Positions 8,189-15,210 of a stretch of 16,126 bases of DNA are shown here, in pieces (the stretch's first letter is position 1; each line of letters begins with the position of its first letter). Position numbers and translations under genes: made by a program. This stretch comes from JBCCZC01 sp039188505 (lineage in GTDB: Bacteria > Pseudomonadota > Gammaproteobacteria > Xanthomonadales > SZUA-38), in the NCBI GenBank assembly GCA_039188505.1, contig JBCCZC010000086.1:1-16126 (forward strand). The letters are read 5' to 3'. The notes below the pieces were generated by a model. It ran no database searches. It saw only the letters and a program-made list of their open reading frames with translations, and was not told the origin of the DNA.

Positions 8189-9243
8189 GCTGCGAGCCGA
8201 TCCAGCGCCAGCGTCGCGGTGAAGCGCTCGGCGCTGTCGACGAGATCGAGACGATGCGCGTCGGGATACAGCAGGCCCAGCTGCCGGCGCAGGTTTGCAA
8301 GTCCGATGCCGCTGCGCTGCGCGTCATCGTCGTTGGCTGGAGCGGGCCGGGTATTGCTGACCTCGAGCACGATCTCCCGGTCGTCCGAACGCAGCGCAAC
8401 GTCGACGGCGGCGTCGCCGAGGGCCTGGCTCACGCCGTGCTTGAAGGCATTCTCGATCAGCGTGAGGAAGAGCAGCGGCGCGACCGGTTCGTTCCCGGCG
8501 CTGTCGTTCGAGAAACTCACCTCCACACGGTCTCCGAAGCGCAGACGTTCGAGCGCCATGTAGTCCTCCAGCATCGCGACCTCTTCCCCCAGCGATACGT
8601 AGTCGTTGCCGCAGCGATAGAGCACGTAGTCGAGGATCCCCGACAGCTTCGCCACCGCCTCCGCCGTCTGAGGTGAGCGCTGGATCGCGAGCGCGTAGAT
8701 GTTGTTGAGGGTGTTGAAGATGAAGTGCGGGTTGAGCTGGTTCTTCAGCGCTTCGATCTCCGCGGCCTTGCGTTGCTCGCGCGACGACGCCTCCCGCTGC
8801 TCCTTCCGGTAGTAAGCAACCGCGATCAGCACCGCCGCCGGAAAGCAGAGCAGCGGAATCTTGGAGAAGACGATCCACCGGATCACCAACGAGAAGCCGA
8901 GGCGCTCGATCAGGTTGAGGTCGCTGATGGCCACGTACTTCTGTGCGTAGGACGCCGCGTAGGTCGGCTCGAGATAGAAGTAGCTGATGAGAATGTTCAC
9001 CTCGGCCGCGATGAAGAGGACCCCGAGCAGCAGCGCCGCAAAGGTCTTCACCGCACCGCGGTCGAGCCATCGGGGCTTGAGATAGCGAACGGCGATGATG
9101 GCGACCAGGGCCTGAAGAGCGGTGATGGTACCCCCGACCTCGATGACCTCCCTGGGCGATGCGTAACGATGCCAGTCCGGCCCGACGTTGAGCAGGAACA
9201 CCGCAGCCCAGAAGGCCAGATGGGAGAGCACGGTCTTGAGCAT
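8185..9243 (-). CDS. LytS/YehU-type sensor histidine kinase
   Basis: The 352-residue integral membrane protein has four predicted hydrophobic segments (about 6-22, 35-54, 65-90 and 118-145) with short loops and no large periplasmic sensor, so it probably senses a membrane-linked signal. Its His_kinase domain has the phospho-acceptor His173 in LKNQLNPHFIFNTLNNIYALA (166-186). The ATPase part has N-box LIENAFKHG (262-270, Asn265) and G-box SGIGLANLRRQL (311-322). It autophosphorylates and passes the phosphate to the downstream LytTR regulator, whose gene it overlaps by 4 bases. No strong Shine-Dalgarno is visible before the ATG. The promoter should lie in the 244-base region shared with the divergent SDR gene, which carries repeated sites, so autoregulation is likely. 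Confidence 0.95.
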   Translation of the reverse strand: MLKTVLSHLAFWAAVFLLNVGPDWHRYASPREVIEVGGTITALQALVAIIAVRYLKPRWLDRGAVKTFAALLLGVLFIAAEVNILISYFYLEPTYAASYAQKYVAISDLNLIERLGFSLVIRWIVFSKIPLLCFPAAVLIAVAYYRKEQREASSREQRKAAEIEALKNQLNPHFIFNTLNNIYALAIQRSPQTAEAVAKLSGILDYVLYRCGNDYVSLGEEVAMLEDYMALERLRFGDRVEVSFSNDSAGNEPVAPLLFLTLIENAFKHGVSQALGDAAVDVALRSDDREIVLEVSNTRPAPANDDDAQRSGIGLANLRRQLGLLYPDAHRLDLVDSAERFTATLALDRLAA

Positions 9244-9325
9244 GGGCGAAGAGGTCAGTGGCAGCCGCTTGAGCTTAGCGCAGTGCAGAAGCGCCGGCGG
9301 GCCAGGCGGTCGAATGCGCGCCGAT

Positions 9326-9358
9326 CGTCGACGAATCCCCTGCCGGCGTCGACGAATC
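9326..9358. promoter_or_regulatory. 12-bp direct repeat, 21-bp period (candidate LytTR operator)
   Basis: CGTCGACGAATC occurs at 9326-9337 and again at 9347-9358, an exact 12/12 repeat with start-to-start spacing of 21 bases (two helical turns). It lies between the divergent histidine kinase and SDR genes. Paired direct repeats with this period are typical of LytTR-regulator sites, although the bases do not clearly match the published AT-rich consensus. A third CGAATC copy lies inverted at 9382-9387. Assignment to the adjacent LytTR regulator is inference. Confidence 0.55.
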
Positions 9359-9371
9359 GGCCCGGACCGCC

Positions 9372-9389
9372 GAAAACGCCGGATTCGCG
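9372..9389. repeat. Shared intergenic motif, copy 1
   Basis: GAAAACGCCGGATTCGCG matches the segment at 13314-13330 except for one extra G. Both copies are non-coding and near regulator genes (LytS here, AraC there). GTCGACG also lies 24 bases upstream here and 23 bases upstream at the other copy. It may be a binding site for a common regulator. Confidence 0.5.
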
Positions 9390-9407
9390 CATTGGTCGAT
9401 GCAGCGG

Positions 9408-9435
9408 TTGCCTCCGTCTACGAACGCCCTACAAG
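9408..9435 (+). promoter_or_regulatory. Possible sigma70 promoter of the SDR operon
   Basis: TTGCCT (9408-9413) and TACAAG (9430-9435) are separated by 16 bases and lie about 50 bases upstream of the SDR start, just downstream of the repeated sites. Neither box is a perfect match, so this is a weak prediction. Confidence 0.3.
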
Positions 9436-9487
9436 GCGGCCTTCCCGGCCTAGCGTGAGCCTCCTCTTGCCTTGATGGAGTCTCACC

Positions 9488-10444
9488 ATGTGCCGTTTCC
9501 TTTTCCTCGCAGTGCTGCTGGTCGCACCGCTCTTCGACGTTCATGCCGACCCGGCGCCGATCGGCCAGCCGACGCAGGCCATCCTCGTCACCGGCGCCAG
9601 CAGCGGTATCGGCAAGGAGATCGCCGTGACGCTGTCGCGGAACGGGTTCTTCGTCTACGCGGGCGCCCGCAAGCCGGCGGACATCGCAGCCCTCAGCCGA
9701 ATCCCCAACATCGAGGGCATCCGCCTCGACGTCACGGTCCAGGAAGATATCAATCAGGCGGTCCAGACCATCGAGGCCAGCGGTTGGGAACTCTTCGGGC
9801 TGGTCAACAATGCCGGCGTCTTCGTCTTCGATCCGCTGATCGAGCTGTCCGAGGACGACCTCCAGTTCGTCATGGACGTCAATGTCTTCGGTCCCTTCCG
9901 CGTGACCAAGGCCTTCGCGCCGCTGCTCATCGAAAGCCAGGGTCGGATCACCACGACGGGCTCTCTGTCCGGCCTGTTCTCGGGTCGCCTCATGGGCGCG
10001 TACGCGATGACGAAGCATGCGATCGAAGCCTTCACCGACTCGCTCGCGAAGGAGCTCGCGAAGTTCTCGGTCCACGTCAGCGTGATCGAGCCGGGTAACT
10101 TCCGCTCGAACATCATGCGGAACACCGCACGGCGCCTCGAGCGCATGGCCGAAACCGGAGAGACGACGCGCTTCCGCGAAGAATTCGAGCGCTTCGCGTC
10201 CTTTACCCAGGTCGATCGTTCCCATCATGCGTCCCCGCAGCCGGTCGCCGACGCGGTGCTCGAGTTCATGACGACGGACAAGCCGAAGCGGCGCTACATG
10301 GTGACGCCGACCCAGCGGGAGGCGGACTATGCCATCGAGCAGACCCTGCACCGGGTCGTCGAGCTCAATCAAGGCCACGCCTTCTCGAAGTCGCCCGAGG
10401 CGATGGTCGCAACGCTGCAGCAGCTCCTCGACGCGGCGCACTGA
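9488..10444 (+). CDS. SDR-family oxidoreductase with N-terminal signal peptide
   Basis: The protein has 318 residues. Residues 1-20 look like a Sec signal peptide ending VHA before DPAP. The mature part is a classical short-chain dehydrogenase: TGASSGIG cofactor loop (35-42), NNAG (107-110), catalytic Ser159, Tyr172 and Lys176 (YAMTK). Arg61-Lys62 after the second strand favours NADP(H) over NAD(H). A C-terminal extension of about 70 residues follows the core. The substrate is unknown; the fold resembles 17-beta-hydroxysteroid-dehydrogenase-like members. A GGAG 7 bases upstream supports the ATG at 9488, so the leader is probably real. Its start is the first in a tight operon: the transporter begins 2 bases after this stop. 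An exported SDR is unusual because NADP(H) is cytoplasmic; the leader could instead anchor the enzyme to the membrane. Confidence 0.92.
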   Translation: MCRFLFLAVLLVAPLFDVHADPAPIGQPTQAILVTGASSGIGKEIAVTLSRNGFFVYAGARKPADIAALSRIPNIEGIRLDVTVQEDINQAVQTIEASGWELFGLVNNAGVFVFDPLIELSEDDLQFVMDVNVFGPFRVTKAFAPLLIESQGRITTTGSLSGLFSGRLMGAYAMTKHAIEAFTDSLAKELAKFSVHVSVIEPGNFRSNIMRNTARRLERMAETGETTRFREEFERFASFTQVDRSHHASPQPVADAVLEFMTTDKPKRRYMVTPTQREADYAIEQTLHRVVELNQGHAFSKSPEAMVATLQQLLDAAH

Positions 10445-10446
10445 TC

Positions 10447-11787
10447 ATGTTCCGCCATGCGATCGATCGAATCATGCTCGTCAAGCCGGAGGAGCAGCGG
10501 GCGACCATCGCGGCCTTCGCCACGGTGTTCCTGCTCATGGGCGCCTACTTCGTGCTCCGACCGGTCCGCGACGCCATAGCGAGCGACTGGTCGGACAGCG
10601 AGGTCAGTCTGCTCTGGAACCTGCAGTTCTTCCTCAGCATGGGCCTGGTCGCGCTCTACGGTCTGGCCGTATCGAAGCTCCATTTCCGGCATGTCGCGCC
10701 GGCGGTCTACGGGCTTTTTGCGCTGAGCTTCCTGGGTTTCCATCTTCTCGCGCCGCGGATGGCGGATCCGACGCTGGTCGAGAAGGCCTTCTACCTCTGG
10801 GTAACCGCCTTCAGCCTGCTGAACCTGTCGGTGTTCTGGAGTTACATGGCGCAGGTATTTCGCCGGGACCAGGGCGAGCGACTGTTCGCCATCATCAGCG
10901 CCGGAGCGAGCGCTGGTGCGATCCTGGGGCCGGGCATCCCGACGCTCTTCGCCGAGTCGCTGGGCCTTGACGGGCTCATGCTCCTCGCTGCAGTCGGGCT
11001 GCTCGCGGTCATTCCACTCGTGCTCTACATCGATCGGCTGCGTCCCGGTGGAGCGGTTCCGTCGACCGCAGCAGCCGGTGCCGGGGCCACACCCGTCGGT
11101 GGCCGCTGGTGGGCGGGCTTCCGTGACGTCGCCAGGAACCCAACGCTTCGCTGGATCGGGCTCTTCCTGCTTCTGTATGTCTTCATCGGCTCGTTCGTCT
11201 ACTTCGAGCAGAAAAACCTCCTGGCCGCCTACGCGCGCCCGGAGCGCACCGCGATCCTCGGCGGGATCGACTGGATCGTGAACACCCTGACCTTCGTCTT
11301 CGCCTTCTTCCTGACCGGACGAATCATGCGCCGGTGGGGCATGGCCACGACCCTGGCCCTGGTCCCGGTCGCGGTAGCGGTGTCCCTGCTGGCGCTGGCG
11401 GCGGCACCAACCGTGCTGGTCCTCCTGGGCCTGCAGGTGGTCCGCCGCGTGGGCAACTACTCGATCACCCGTCCCGCCCGGGAAGTGCTGTTCACCCAGG
11501 TCAGCACGGAGGAGCGCTTCAAGGCGAAGTCCGTCATCGATGTCGTCGTCTACCGCGGCGGCGACGCGGTCAGCGGCTCGCTGTTTGCCCTGCTGACCGA
11601 CGGCCTGGGCATTGCCCTAGCGGCGGTCTCGCTGGTCGGGGCATCGCTTGCCGCGTGCTGGGCGGCCGTCGGCGTACGCATCGGCCGACGCTTCGACGCC
11701 GGCGGTCATCACCGGGCTGGCGGACGCGACGCGGCTGCCACCCGTTCATCCACAACGCTCACCATCCAGGAGAACACATCCTCATGA
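10447..11787 (+). CDS. Nucleotide (ATP/ADP) carrier-family MFS-like transporter
   Basis: The 446-residue protein has about 11-12 hydrophobic helices, a central hydrophilic loop (about 197-233) and a polar C-terminal tail (about 413-446). The segment EERFKAKSVIDVVVYRGGD (355-373) matches the conserved block of the ATP:ADP antiporter (AAA/TLC) family best known from Rickettsia, Chlamydia and plastids. Free-living proteobacteria carry divergent members annotated as MFS transporters whose substrates are unknown, so ATP/ADP exchange should not be assumed. It starts 2 bases after the SDR stop and overlaps the next gene by 4 bases (ATGA). Translational coupling within a three-gene operon is therefore likely. 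It acts in the inner membrane. Confidence 0.85.
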   Translation: MFRHAIDRIMLVKPEEQRATIAAFATVFLLMGAYFVLRPVRDAIASDWSDSEVSLLWNLQFFLSMGLVALYGLAVSKLHFRHVAPAVYGLFALSFLGFHLLAPRMADPTLVEKAFYLWVTAFSLLNLSVFWSYMAQVFRRDQGERLFAIISAGASAGAILGPGIPTLFAESLGLDGLMLLAAVGLLAVIPLVLYIDRLRPGGAVPSTAAAGAGATPVGGRWWAGFRDVARNPTLRWIGLFLLLYVFIGSFVYFEQKNLLAAYARPERTAILGGIDWIVNTLTFVFAFFLTGRIMRRWGMATTLALVPVAVAVSLLALAAAPTVLVLLGLQVVRRVGNYSITRPAREVLFTQVSTEERFKAKSVIDVVVYRGGDAVSGSLFALLTDGLGIALAAVSLVGASLAACWAAVGVRIGRRFDAGGHHRAGGRDAAATRSSTTLTIQENTSS

Positions 11788-12305
11788 AAGCACCGAAACT
11801 CATTGCCGCCTGTCTGCTTGCCTTCGCCTGCCAGGTGTCCGTTGCCAACGACGCCGTCGGCGCCAACCCGGGCGCCGAGCTGCGCGCCTTCTTCGACGAC
11901 TATCTGTCGGTCTACAACCGCCGCTTCGGGCGACCGGAGCGAAGCGCGCAGTTTCGCGAAGATCTCGGCAAGGTCGTGCGGATGCCGGTCCTCCAGGTGC
12001 CGCCCCAGGGCGCGCCGTTCGCACCGGAGTCCGTTGCGTCACTCGGCGCGAACTTCGAACGGTTCGTGACGATGCTCGAGCAGCGCGGCGTGGCGAAGCT
12101 CGAGTGGGAGGAGGTCGACATCCACCCGCTCACCGCCAACAAGGCGCTGGCAAACAACGTCGGCCGGGGCGTCAACGAGGCCGGGGAGACGGTCTACGAG
12201 ACGGTTTCGTTGTACCTGCTGCACCGCGATGACGAGGGCTGGCGCATCTCCCTTTTCAGCCCCTACAACGTCGACAACCGGCTGCTGATCGGCCCCGAGC
12301 TGTAG
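11784..12305 (+). CDS. Exported small NTF2-like (SnoaL/DUF4440-like) protein
   Basis: The 173-residue protein has a Sec signal peptide (MKAPKLIAACLLAFACQVSVA, cleavage after about residue 21). The Cys in LAFAC does not fit a good lipobox. The mature part (ELRAFFDDYLSVYNRR at the start, VYETVSLYLLHRDDEGWRISLFSPYN near the end) has the helix-then-curved-sheet pattern of NTF2-like proteins, which bind or isomerise small hydrophobic ligands. The exact family is not certain. The ATG overlaps the transporter stop (ATGA), and AGGAG (11768-11772) lies 11 bases upstream. It is the last gene of the SDR-transporter operon and ends at a strong hairpin. Like the SDR it appears to be exported, so both may work in the periplasm. 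Confidence 0.75.
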   Translation: MKAPKLIAACLLAFACQVSVANDAVGANPGAELRAFFDDYLSVYNRRFGRPERSAQFREDLGKVVRMPVLQVPPQGAPFAPESVASLGANFERFVTMLEQRGVAKLEWEEVDIHPLTANKALANNVGRGVNEAGETVYETVSLYLLHRDDEGWRISLFSPYNVDNRLLIGPEL

Positions 12306-12315
12306 CGGTCTCCGC

Positions 12316-12343
12316 GCCACCTCGCTCCGTGGAGCGGGGTGGC
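12316..12343. terminator. Hairpin between convergent genes, probable bidirectional terminator
   Basis: A 13-bp arm (12316-12328) pairs with 12331-12343 with a single G-U wobble and a very short loop, 10 bases after the stop of the NTF2-like gene and 17 bases before the stop of the convergent VOC gene. Its strength and position fit a shared terminator, but neither strand has a T-tract after the stem. Confidence 0.55.
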
Positions 12344-12359
12344 CGCGCGGGGACTCCGC

Positions 12360-12749
12360 TCAGGCCGCTTTCGGCTGATAGAGCTGGATGAGGTTGCCGC
12401 AGGTGTCGACGAGGATCGCGAATTTCACTTCACCGGCGTCCGTCGGTTCCGTCGTGAACGCAACACCGCGACCTGAGAGCCGCTCGAACTCGGCGTCGAC
12501 GTCGTCGACCTCGAAGGCGGTGAACGGGATACCCTGCTCGAACATGGCCTCCTGGAAGGTCTTGCCTGCCGGATTGACGTTGGGTTCGAGCGAGAGTTCT
12601 GTTTCGCCGCCCTCCGGTGACTTCACGGTGAGCCATCGGAACTCCCCGACGGGAATGTCGAGGCTCTTCTCGAATCCGAGGATATCGGTGTAGAAATCCA
12701 GCGCCTTCTGCTGGTCGTCCACCATGATGCTGTTCAGCTTGATTCGCAT
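12360..12749 (-). CDS. VOC-family (glyoxalase-like) protein
   Basis: The 129-residue protein has the paired beta-alpha-beta-beta-beta pattern of the vicinal-oxygen-chelate superfamily: ALDFYTDILGFEKSLD near the start, FEVDDVDAEFERLSGRGV in the middle and FAILVDTCGNLIQLYQP at the end. Two usual metal-ligand positions are not typical: the first strand (KLNSIMV) lacks the His, and the final strand has IQL where glyoxalases have a Glu. It is therefore unlikely to be a metal-dependent glyoxalase I. Small VOC proteins like this often bind or sequester compounds. GGGTGA lies just before the ATG. It follows the AraC-type gene by 36 bases on the same strand, a common AraC-VOC pairing, and is probably in its transcription unit. 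Confidence 0.9.
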   Translation of the reverse strand: MRIKLNSIMVDDQQKALDFYTDILGFEKSLDIPVGEFRWLTVKSPEGGETELSLEPNVNPAGKTFQEAMFEQGIPFTAFEVDDVDAEFERLSGRGVAFTTEPTDAGEVKFAILVDTCGNLIQLYQPKAA

Positions 12750-12785
12750 GGGTCACCCGAGCTGTCGATGAACCCGGACCATAGG

Positions 12786-13217
12786 CTACTCAGGCGAGGC
12801 AATGCTTCTCGATATTTGCGATTTCTTCGTCAGTGCACCGCGCATCAGGTCCATGCAGCCGGGCGAAAGATCCTCGCCCGAGTCCTTCAGCTGCTGCCGG
12901 TAGGCCGAGGGCGAGCGACCGAAGCGACGCGAGAACAGGAAGCTGAAGCTGCCGAGGCTCGAGAAACCGACCGTCATGCAGATCTGGGTGATCGACTGGT
13001 CGCTCCCGACCAGCAGGCGCTTGGCCTCGTCGAGGCGCATCCGCGTGCGGAAGCCAACGGGCGTTTCGCCGAAAACGGCCTTGAACTGGCGGACGAAGTG
13101 GTAGCGGGACATGGCGGCTGCCTTGGCCACGTCGTCGATCGACGACTCCGTCGAGCCAACGTCTCGTAGACGGTCGCGCGCTCGACACAGCCGGGTGATG
13201 TGGTCCTTCGTCAGCAT
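12786..13217 (-). CDS. AraC-family transcriptional regulator (DNA-binding domain only)
   Basis: The 143-residue protein is essentially a stand-alone AraC/XylS DNA-binding domain with two helix-turn-helix units (about 26-47, IDDVAKAAAMSRYHFVRQFK, and 75-97, ITQICMTVGFSSLGSFSFLF) and the signature end FGRSPSAYRQQL. There is no sugar-binding or other N-terminal sensor domain. A 33-residue C-terminal tail contains a Cys and no recognised domain. The size is close to MarA/SoxS-type regulators. AGGGA lies 6 bases before the ATG, so the start is good. It probably controls the VOC gene behind it and may bind the motif at 13314-13330, about 100 bases upstream of its own start. Confidence 0.93.
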   Translation of the reverse strand: MLTKDHITRLCRARDRLRDVGSTESSIDDVAKAAAMSRYHFVRQFKAVFGETPVGFRTRMRLDEAKRLLVGSDQSITQICMTVGFSSLGSFSFLFSRRFGRSPSAYRQQLKDSGEDLSPGCMDLMRGALTKKSQISRSIASPE

Positions 13218-13313
13218 GGTGGTCCCTGGCCCATGACCATGAGTCTACCGCGGGGCGCGCCGCCGGCGCAGCAGCACCGTTATCCGGCCGGTCGACGCGA
13301 TCGACCTGCTCGG

Positions 13314-13330
13314 GAAAACGCCGATTCGCG
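13314..13330. repeat. Shared intergenic motif, copy 2
   Basis: GAAAACGCCGATTCGCG lies in the 169-base gap upstream of the AraC-type gene and matches 9372-9389 apart from one missing G. GTCGACG (13291-13297) stands 23 bases before it. It is a candidate operator for the AraC regulator or for the LytTR system. Nothing else clear was seen in this gap. Confidence 0.5.
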
Positions 13331-13386
13331 GAGTGCGCCAGGAAATTCGCCGAAAGCGGACGCTCAGGTGCCACGCTTCGGTAACT

Positions 13387-13833
13387 TCAGTCGGAGCTGA
13401 CCACCTGGATGTTGAACTCGCGACGAATCTCCTCGATCGATCGATCGAGGTATCTCCCGTAATCGGACCATGGCCAGGGCTGGCTCATCCGTCTCGCATT
13501 CAGGACGGCGCGAGGTGCGTACGCGAGCAGGCGCAGGATGTGCCTGGCGAGATGGGTGATTCGATACTGCCTGAAGAGGCTGAAGGCGCTGGCCTCCGAG
13601 TAGGCCGACAGATGTTTCCAGAACCCCAGCGTCGTGCCGAAGATCGTGAAGATCTTCAGGATCCCTTCGCCGTAGAGCGAGGTGTCGCAGCCGAACACGA
13701 CGTGCGCAGCGTCGTGGCAGCGGAAGAACTCCGCCACTTCCGGTGCGGCTTCACGATCGGAGAAGACGGCTGCGTTAGCCTGGTAGTAGGCGCTCAACCC
13801 CTCGCGAAGCGTCGCTGCGGGTGTTTGCTTCAT
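13387..13833 (-). CDS. Coq4-like protein with HDxxHx11E metal-binding motif
   Basis: The 148-residue protein contains CHDAAHVVFGCDTSLYGE, in which His40, Asp41, His44 and Glu56 spell the HDxxH-x11-E motif characteristic of Coq4, the zinc-binding ubiquinone-biosynthesis protein. The rest is mostly helical (IFTIFGTTLGFWKHLSAYSEA follows), as in Coq4. It is shorter than eukaryotic Coq4 and has no ubiquinone genes beside it, so a role in ubiquinone synthesis is not shown. The ATG at 13833 is preferred because GGTGGAAG (plus-strand 13839-13846) lies 5 bases upstream. A longer frame would start only at TTG (13923). It is transcribed in the same direction as the lipoprotein gene upstream, 151 bases away, and carries a 20-bp palindrome near its 3' end. 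Confidence 0.7.
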   Translation of the reverse strand: MKQTPAATLREGLSAYYQANAAVFSDREAAPEVAEFFRCHDAAHVVFGCDTSLYGEGILKIFTIFGTTLGFWKHLSAYSEASAFSLFRQYRITHLARHILRLLAYAPRAVLNARRMSQPWPWSDYGRYLDRSIEEIRREFNIQVVSSD

Positions 13834-13984
13834 CCGCGCTTCCACCTGTCTGGATATCCGACCAACCCGTTCGGCGGCACGCCGCAGCCTCGTCCAATTC
13901 TTGACCGCACAATGGGTCGGCAACGGCAGCCATTGCTGCCTGAATCAGGTGTCTCGGAGGACGTCTGATGCGAATCATCACGCT

Positions 13985-14482
13985 TCACCTTGGCACCGAG
14001 TTCCTCACATATCTCGCGCCCTGAAGCCACCGATTCGCATGGTCCTGCGCATACTCGATCAGATAGTTGTCCTGCTCTTCCTCGTCGTACACCAGATAGC
14101 GGGTGACGCCCGGCTTCAGGTTCAGCTCGAGTGCGGACTGCCTGCCACCCTGATCCCTGCCGCCTGCGACCGCAAAGCTGTACGTTCCCGGTGAGACCTG
14201 GAACCACGTGTACTGCCGGGAGGCGAGGGCGGCGATTTCCTTGCCGTTGACCAGCAGCGCGTGGGCTTCGACGCTCCCATCCGGAATCGTGTTCAGGACG
14301 TAGACCGTCGCATCCGCTTTGGTCGGGGGAGCGAGATAGGGCGCGCAGCCGGAAAGGCAGATGACGGCGACCATGAAAGTGGCTGCAATTAACGGGAGTT
14401 CGCGCCGCAGGAGGGGCCACGGCGGGCACCGAACAGCCTTCGTGGCCACCTCGGCTACCGGATGATCTGAATACCCGTCCAT
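13985..14482 (-). CDS. Lipoprotein, DUF2846-like
   Basis: With the ATG at 14482 the protein has 165 residues. Residues 26-45 form a hydrophobic stretch ending in the near-perfect lipobox LSGC (Cys46), so it should be lipid-anchored, probably to the outer membrane because the residue after the Cys is Ala rather than Asp. The mature part (ATVYVLNTIPDGSV, LLVNGKEIAALASRQYTWFQVSPGTYSF, LELNLKPGVTRYLVYDEEE) resembles the beta-rich DUF2846 domain found in periplasmic lipoproteins of unknown role. AAGGGG precedes the ATG. An alternative ATG at 14374 would give a signal peptide too short to be convincing. It lies 44 bases downstream of the alkylmercury-lyase-like gene on the same strand. Confidence 0.75.
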   Translation of the reverse strand: MDGYSDHPVAEVATKAVRCPPWPLLRRELPLIAATFMVAVICLSGCAPYLAPPTKADATVYVLNTIPDGSVEAHALLVNGKEIAALASRQYTWFQVSPGTYSFAVAGGRDQGGRQSALELNLKPGVTRYLVYDEEEQDNYLIEYAQDHANRWLQGARYVRNSVPR

Positions 14483-14526
14483 ACGCCCCTTGCACCCGCC
14501 CGCGCCCGCCCAGCGCCCCAGTGACG

Positions 14527-15210
14527 CTAGAACCGGCCATGCTCCGAGGGCATCTGCCAGATCGGATCGACCAGCTCGAACCGCTCGAAGATCTGCCTTG
14601 CCTCGGCCACGGACCACTTGACCCAATCCCGATCGAGGTGTCTTCCGTACCACACCTTCGCGAACTCCCAGATCTTGCCGATCGGTTGCACGTCCCCCTT
14701 GCTCATCCCGTGCCGGTGGCACCAGTCGTCGATGTGCAGCTCGGACTCGAACATCAGCATGACGCTGCAGGTAAAGGTCACGTTATCCCAGGCATTGCTC
14801 ATCGGCACCGGAAAATGGATGAACAGGTTCTCGTTGACCAACCGTCCATCACTGACCTCGATGACCACCTGCTTCGCCTCGCCGCCCAGGGTCGTGGTGA
14901 TCGTGAGATCCCGATCGAGCAGCGCCGCCGCGCCCAGGGAGCACCAGGCGCAGTTTCCCCACCATCCGCCGTCAGCCGCTTCGATCCAGAAGTTCGTGGG
15001 CGCGGTGGAGAACGGGTGCATCACCCAGATCTCGGCGGAATCGGGATGAAGCACGACCCCGTGATCATCCTGGAGCGCCTCGAGGGCCTGGATCATCTCC
15101 GTCCTCGTGACATCGAACCGTCCGGTCAGTTCGGAGACGGTCGGTGCGCGCCCCCCGTCGACGATCTGCCGCATGACGTGATGGTGGAGACTGGAATGAT
15201 TGAGGTTCAC
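14527..15210 (-). CDS. Alkylmercury lyase (MerB)-like protein, catalytic Asp not conserved
   Basis: The 227-residue protein starts at GTG (15210), since an in-frame stop lies 24 bases upstream and no ATG intervenes. An N-terminal winged-helix-like part (about 8-60, TVSELTGRFDVTRTEMIQALEAL) precedes a MerB-like core: NCAWCSLGAAALL (86-98), TCSVMLMF (147-154) and DWCHRHG (162-168). In MerB the key residues are Cys96, Asp99 and Cys159. Here Cys90 matches the first, but Asp99 is replaced by Gly93 and the Cys159 position is Thr147, with Cys148 one residue later. C-Hg cleavage is therefore doubtful; it may be a MerB-fold regulator or bind another metal or ligand. No merA, merT or mercury regulator gene is near. 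It precedes the lipoprotein gene by 44 bases. Confidence 0.75.
   Translation of the reverse strand: MNLNHSSLHHHVMRQIVDGGRAPTVSELTGRFDVTRTEMIQALEALQDDHGVVLHPDSAEIWVMHPFSTAPTNFWIEAADGGWWGNCAWCSLGAAALLDRDLTITTTLGGEAKQVVIEVSDGRLVNENLFIHFPVPMSNAWDNVTFTCSVMLMFESELHIDDWCHRHGMSKGDVQPIGKIWEFAKVWYGRHLDRDWVKWSVAEARQIFERFELVDPIWQMPSEHGRF

Noticed and set aside
6824..8563. 579-residue open frame on the plus strand
   Set aside because: It overlaps yqjG and the two-component genes on the opposite strand and shows no domain.
9275..10441. 388-residue open frame on the minus strand
   Set aside because: It is antisense to the SDR gene, which has clear motifs, signal peptide and ribosome site on the plus strand.
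13834..13923. Longer N-terminus for the Coq4-like protein (TTG start)
   Set aside because: The extension is Arg-rich, starts at TTG, and a good Shine-Dalgarno precedes the ATG at 13833.
14483..14722. Longer N-terminus for the lipoprotein
   Set aside because: The extra residues overlap the alkylmercury-lyase-like gene and would bury the lipoprotein signal peptide deep inside the protein.
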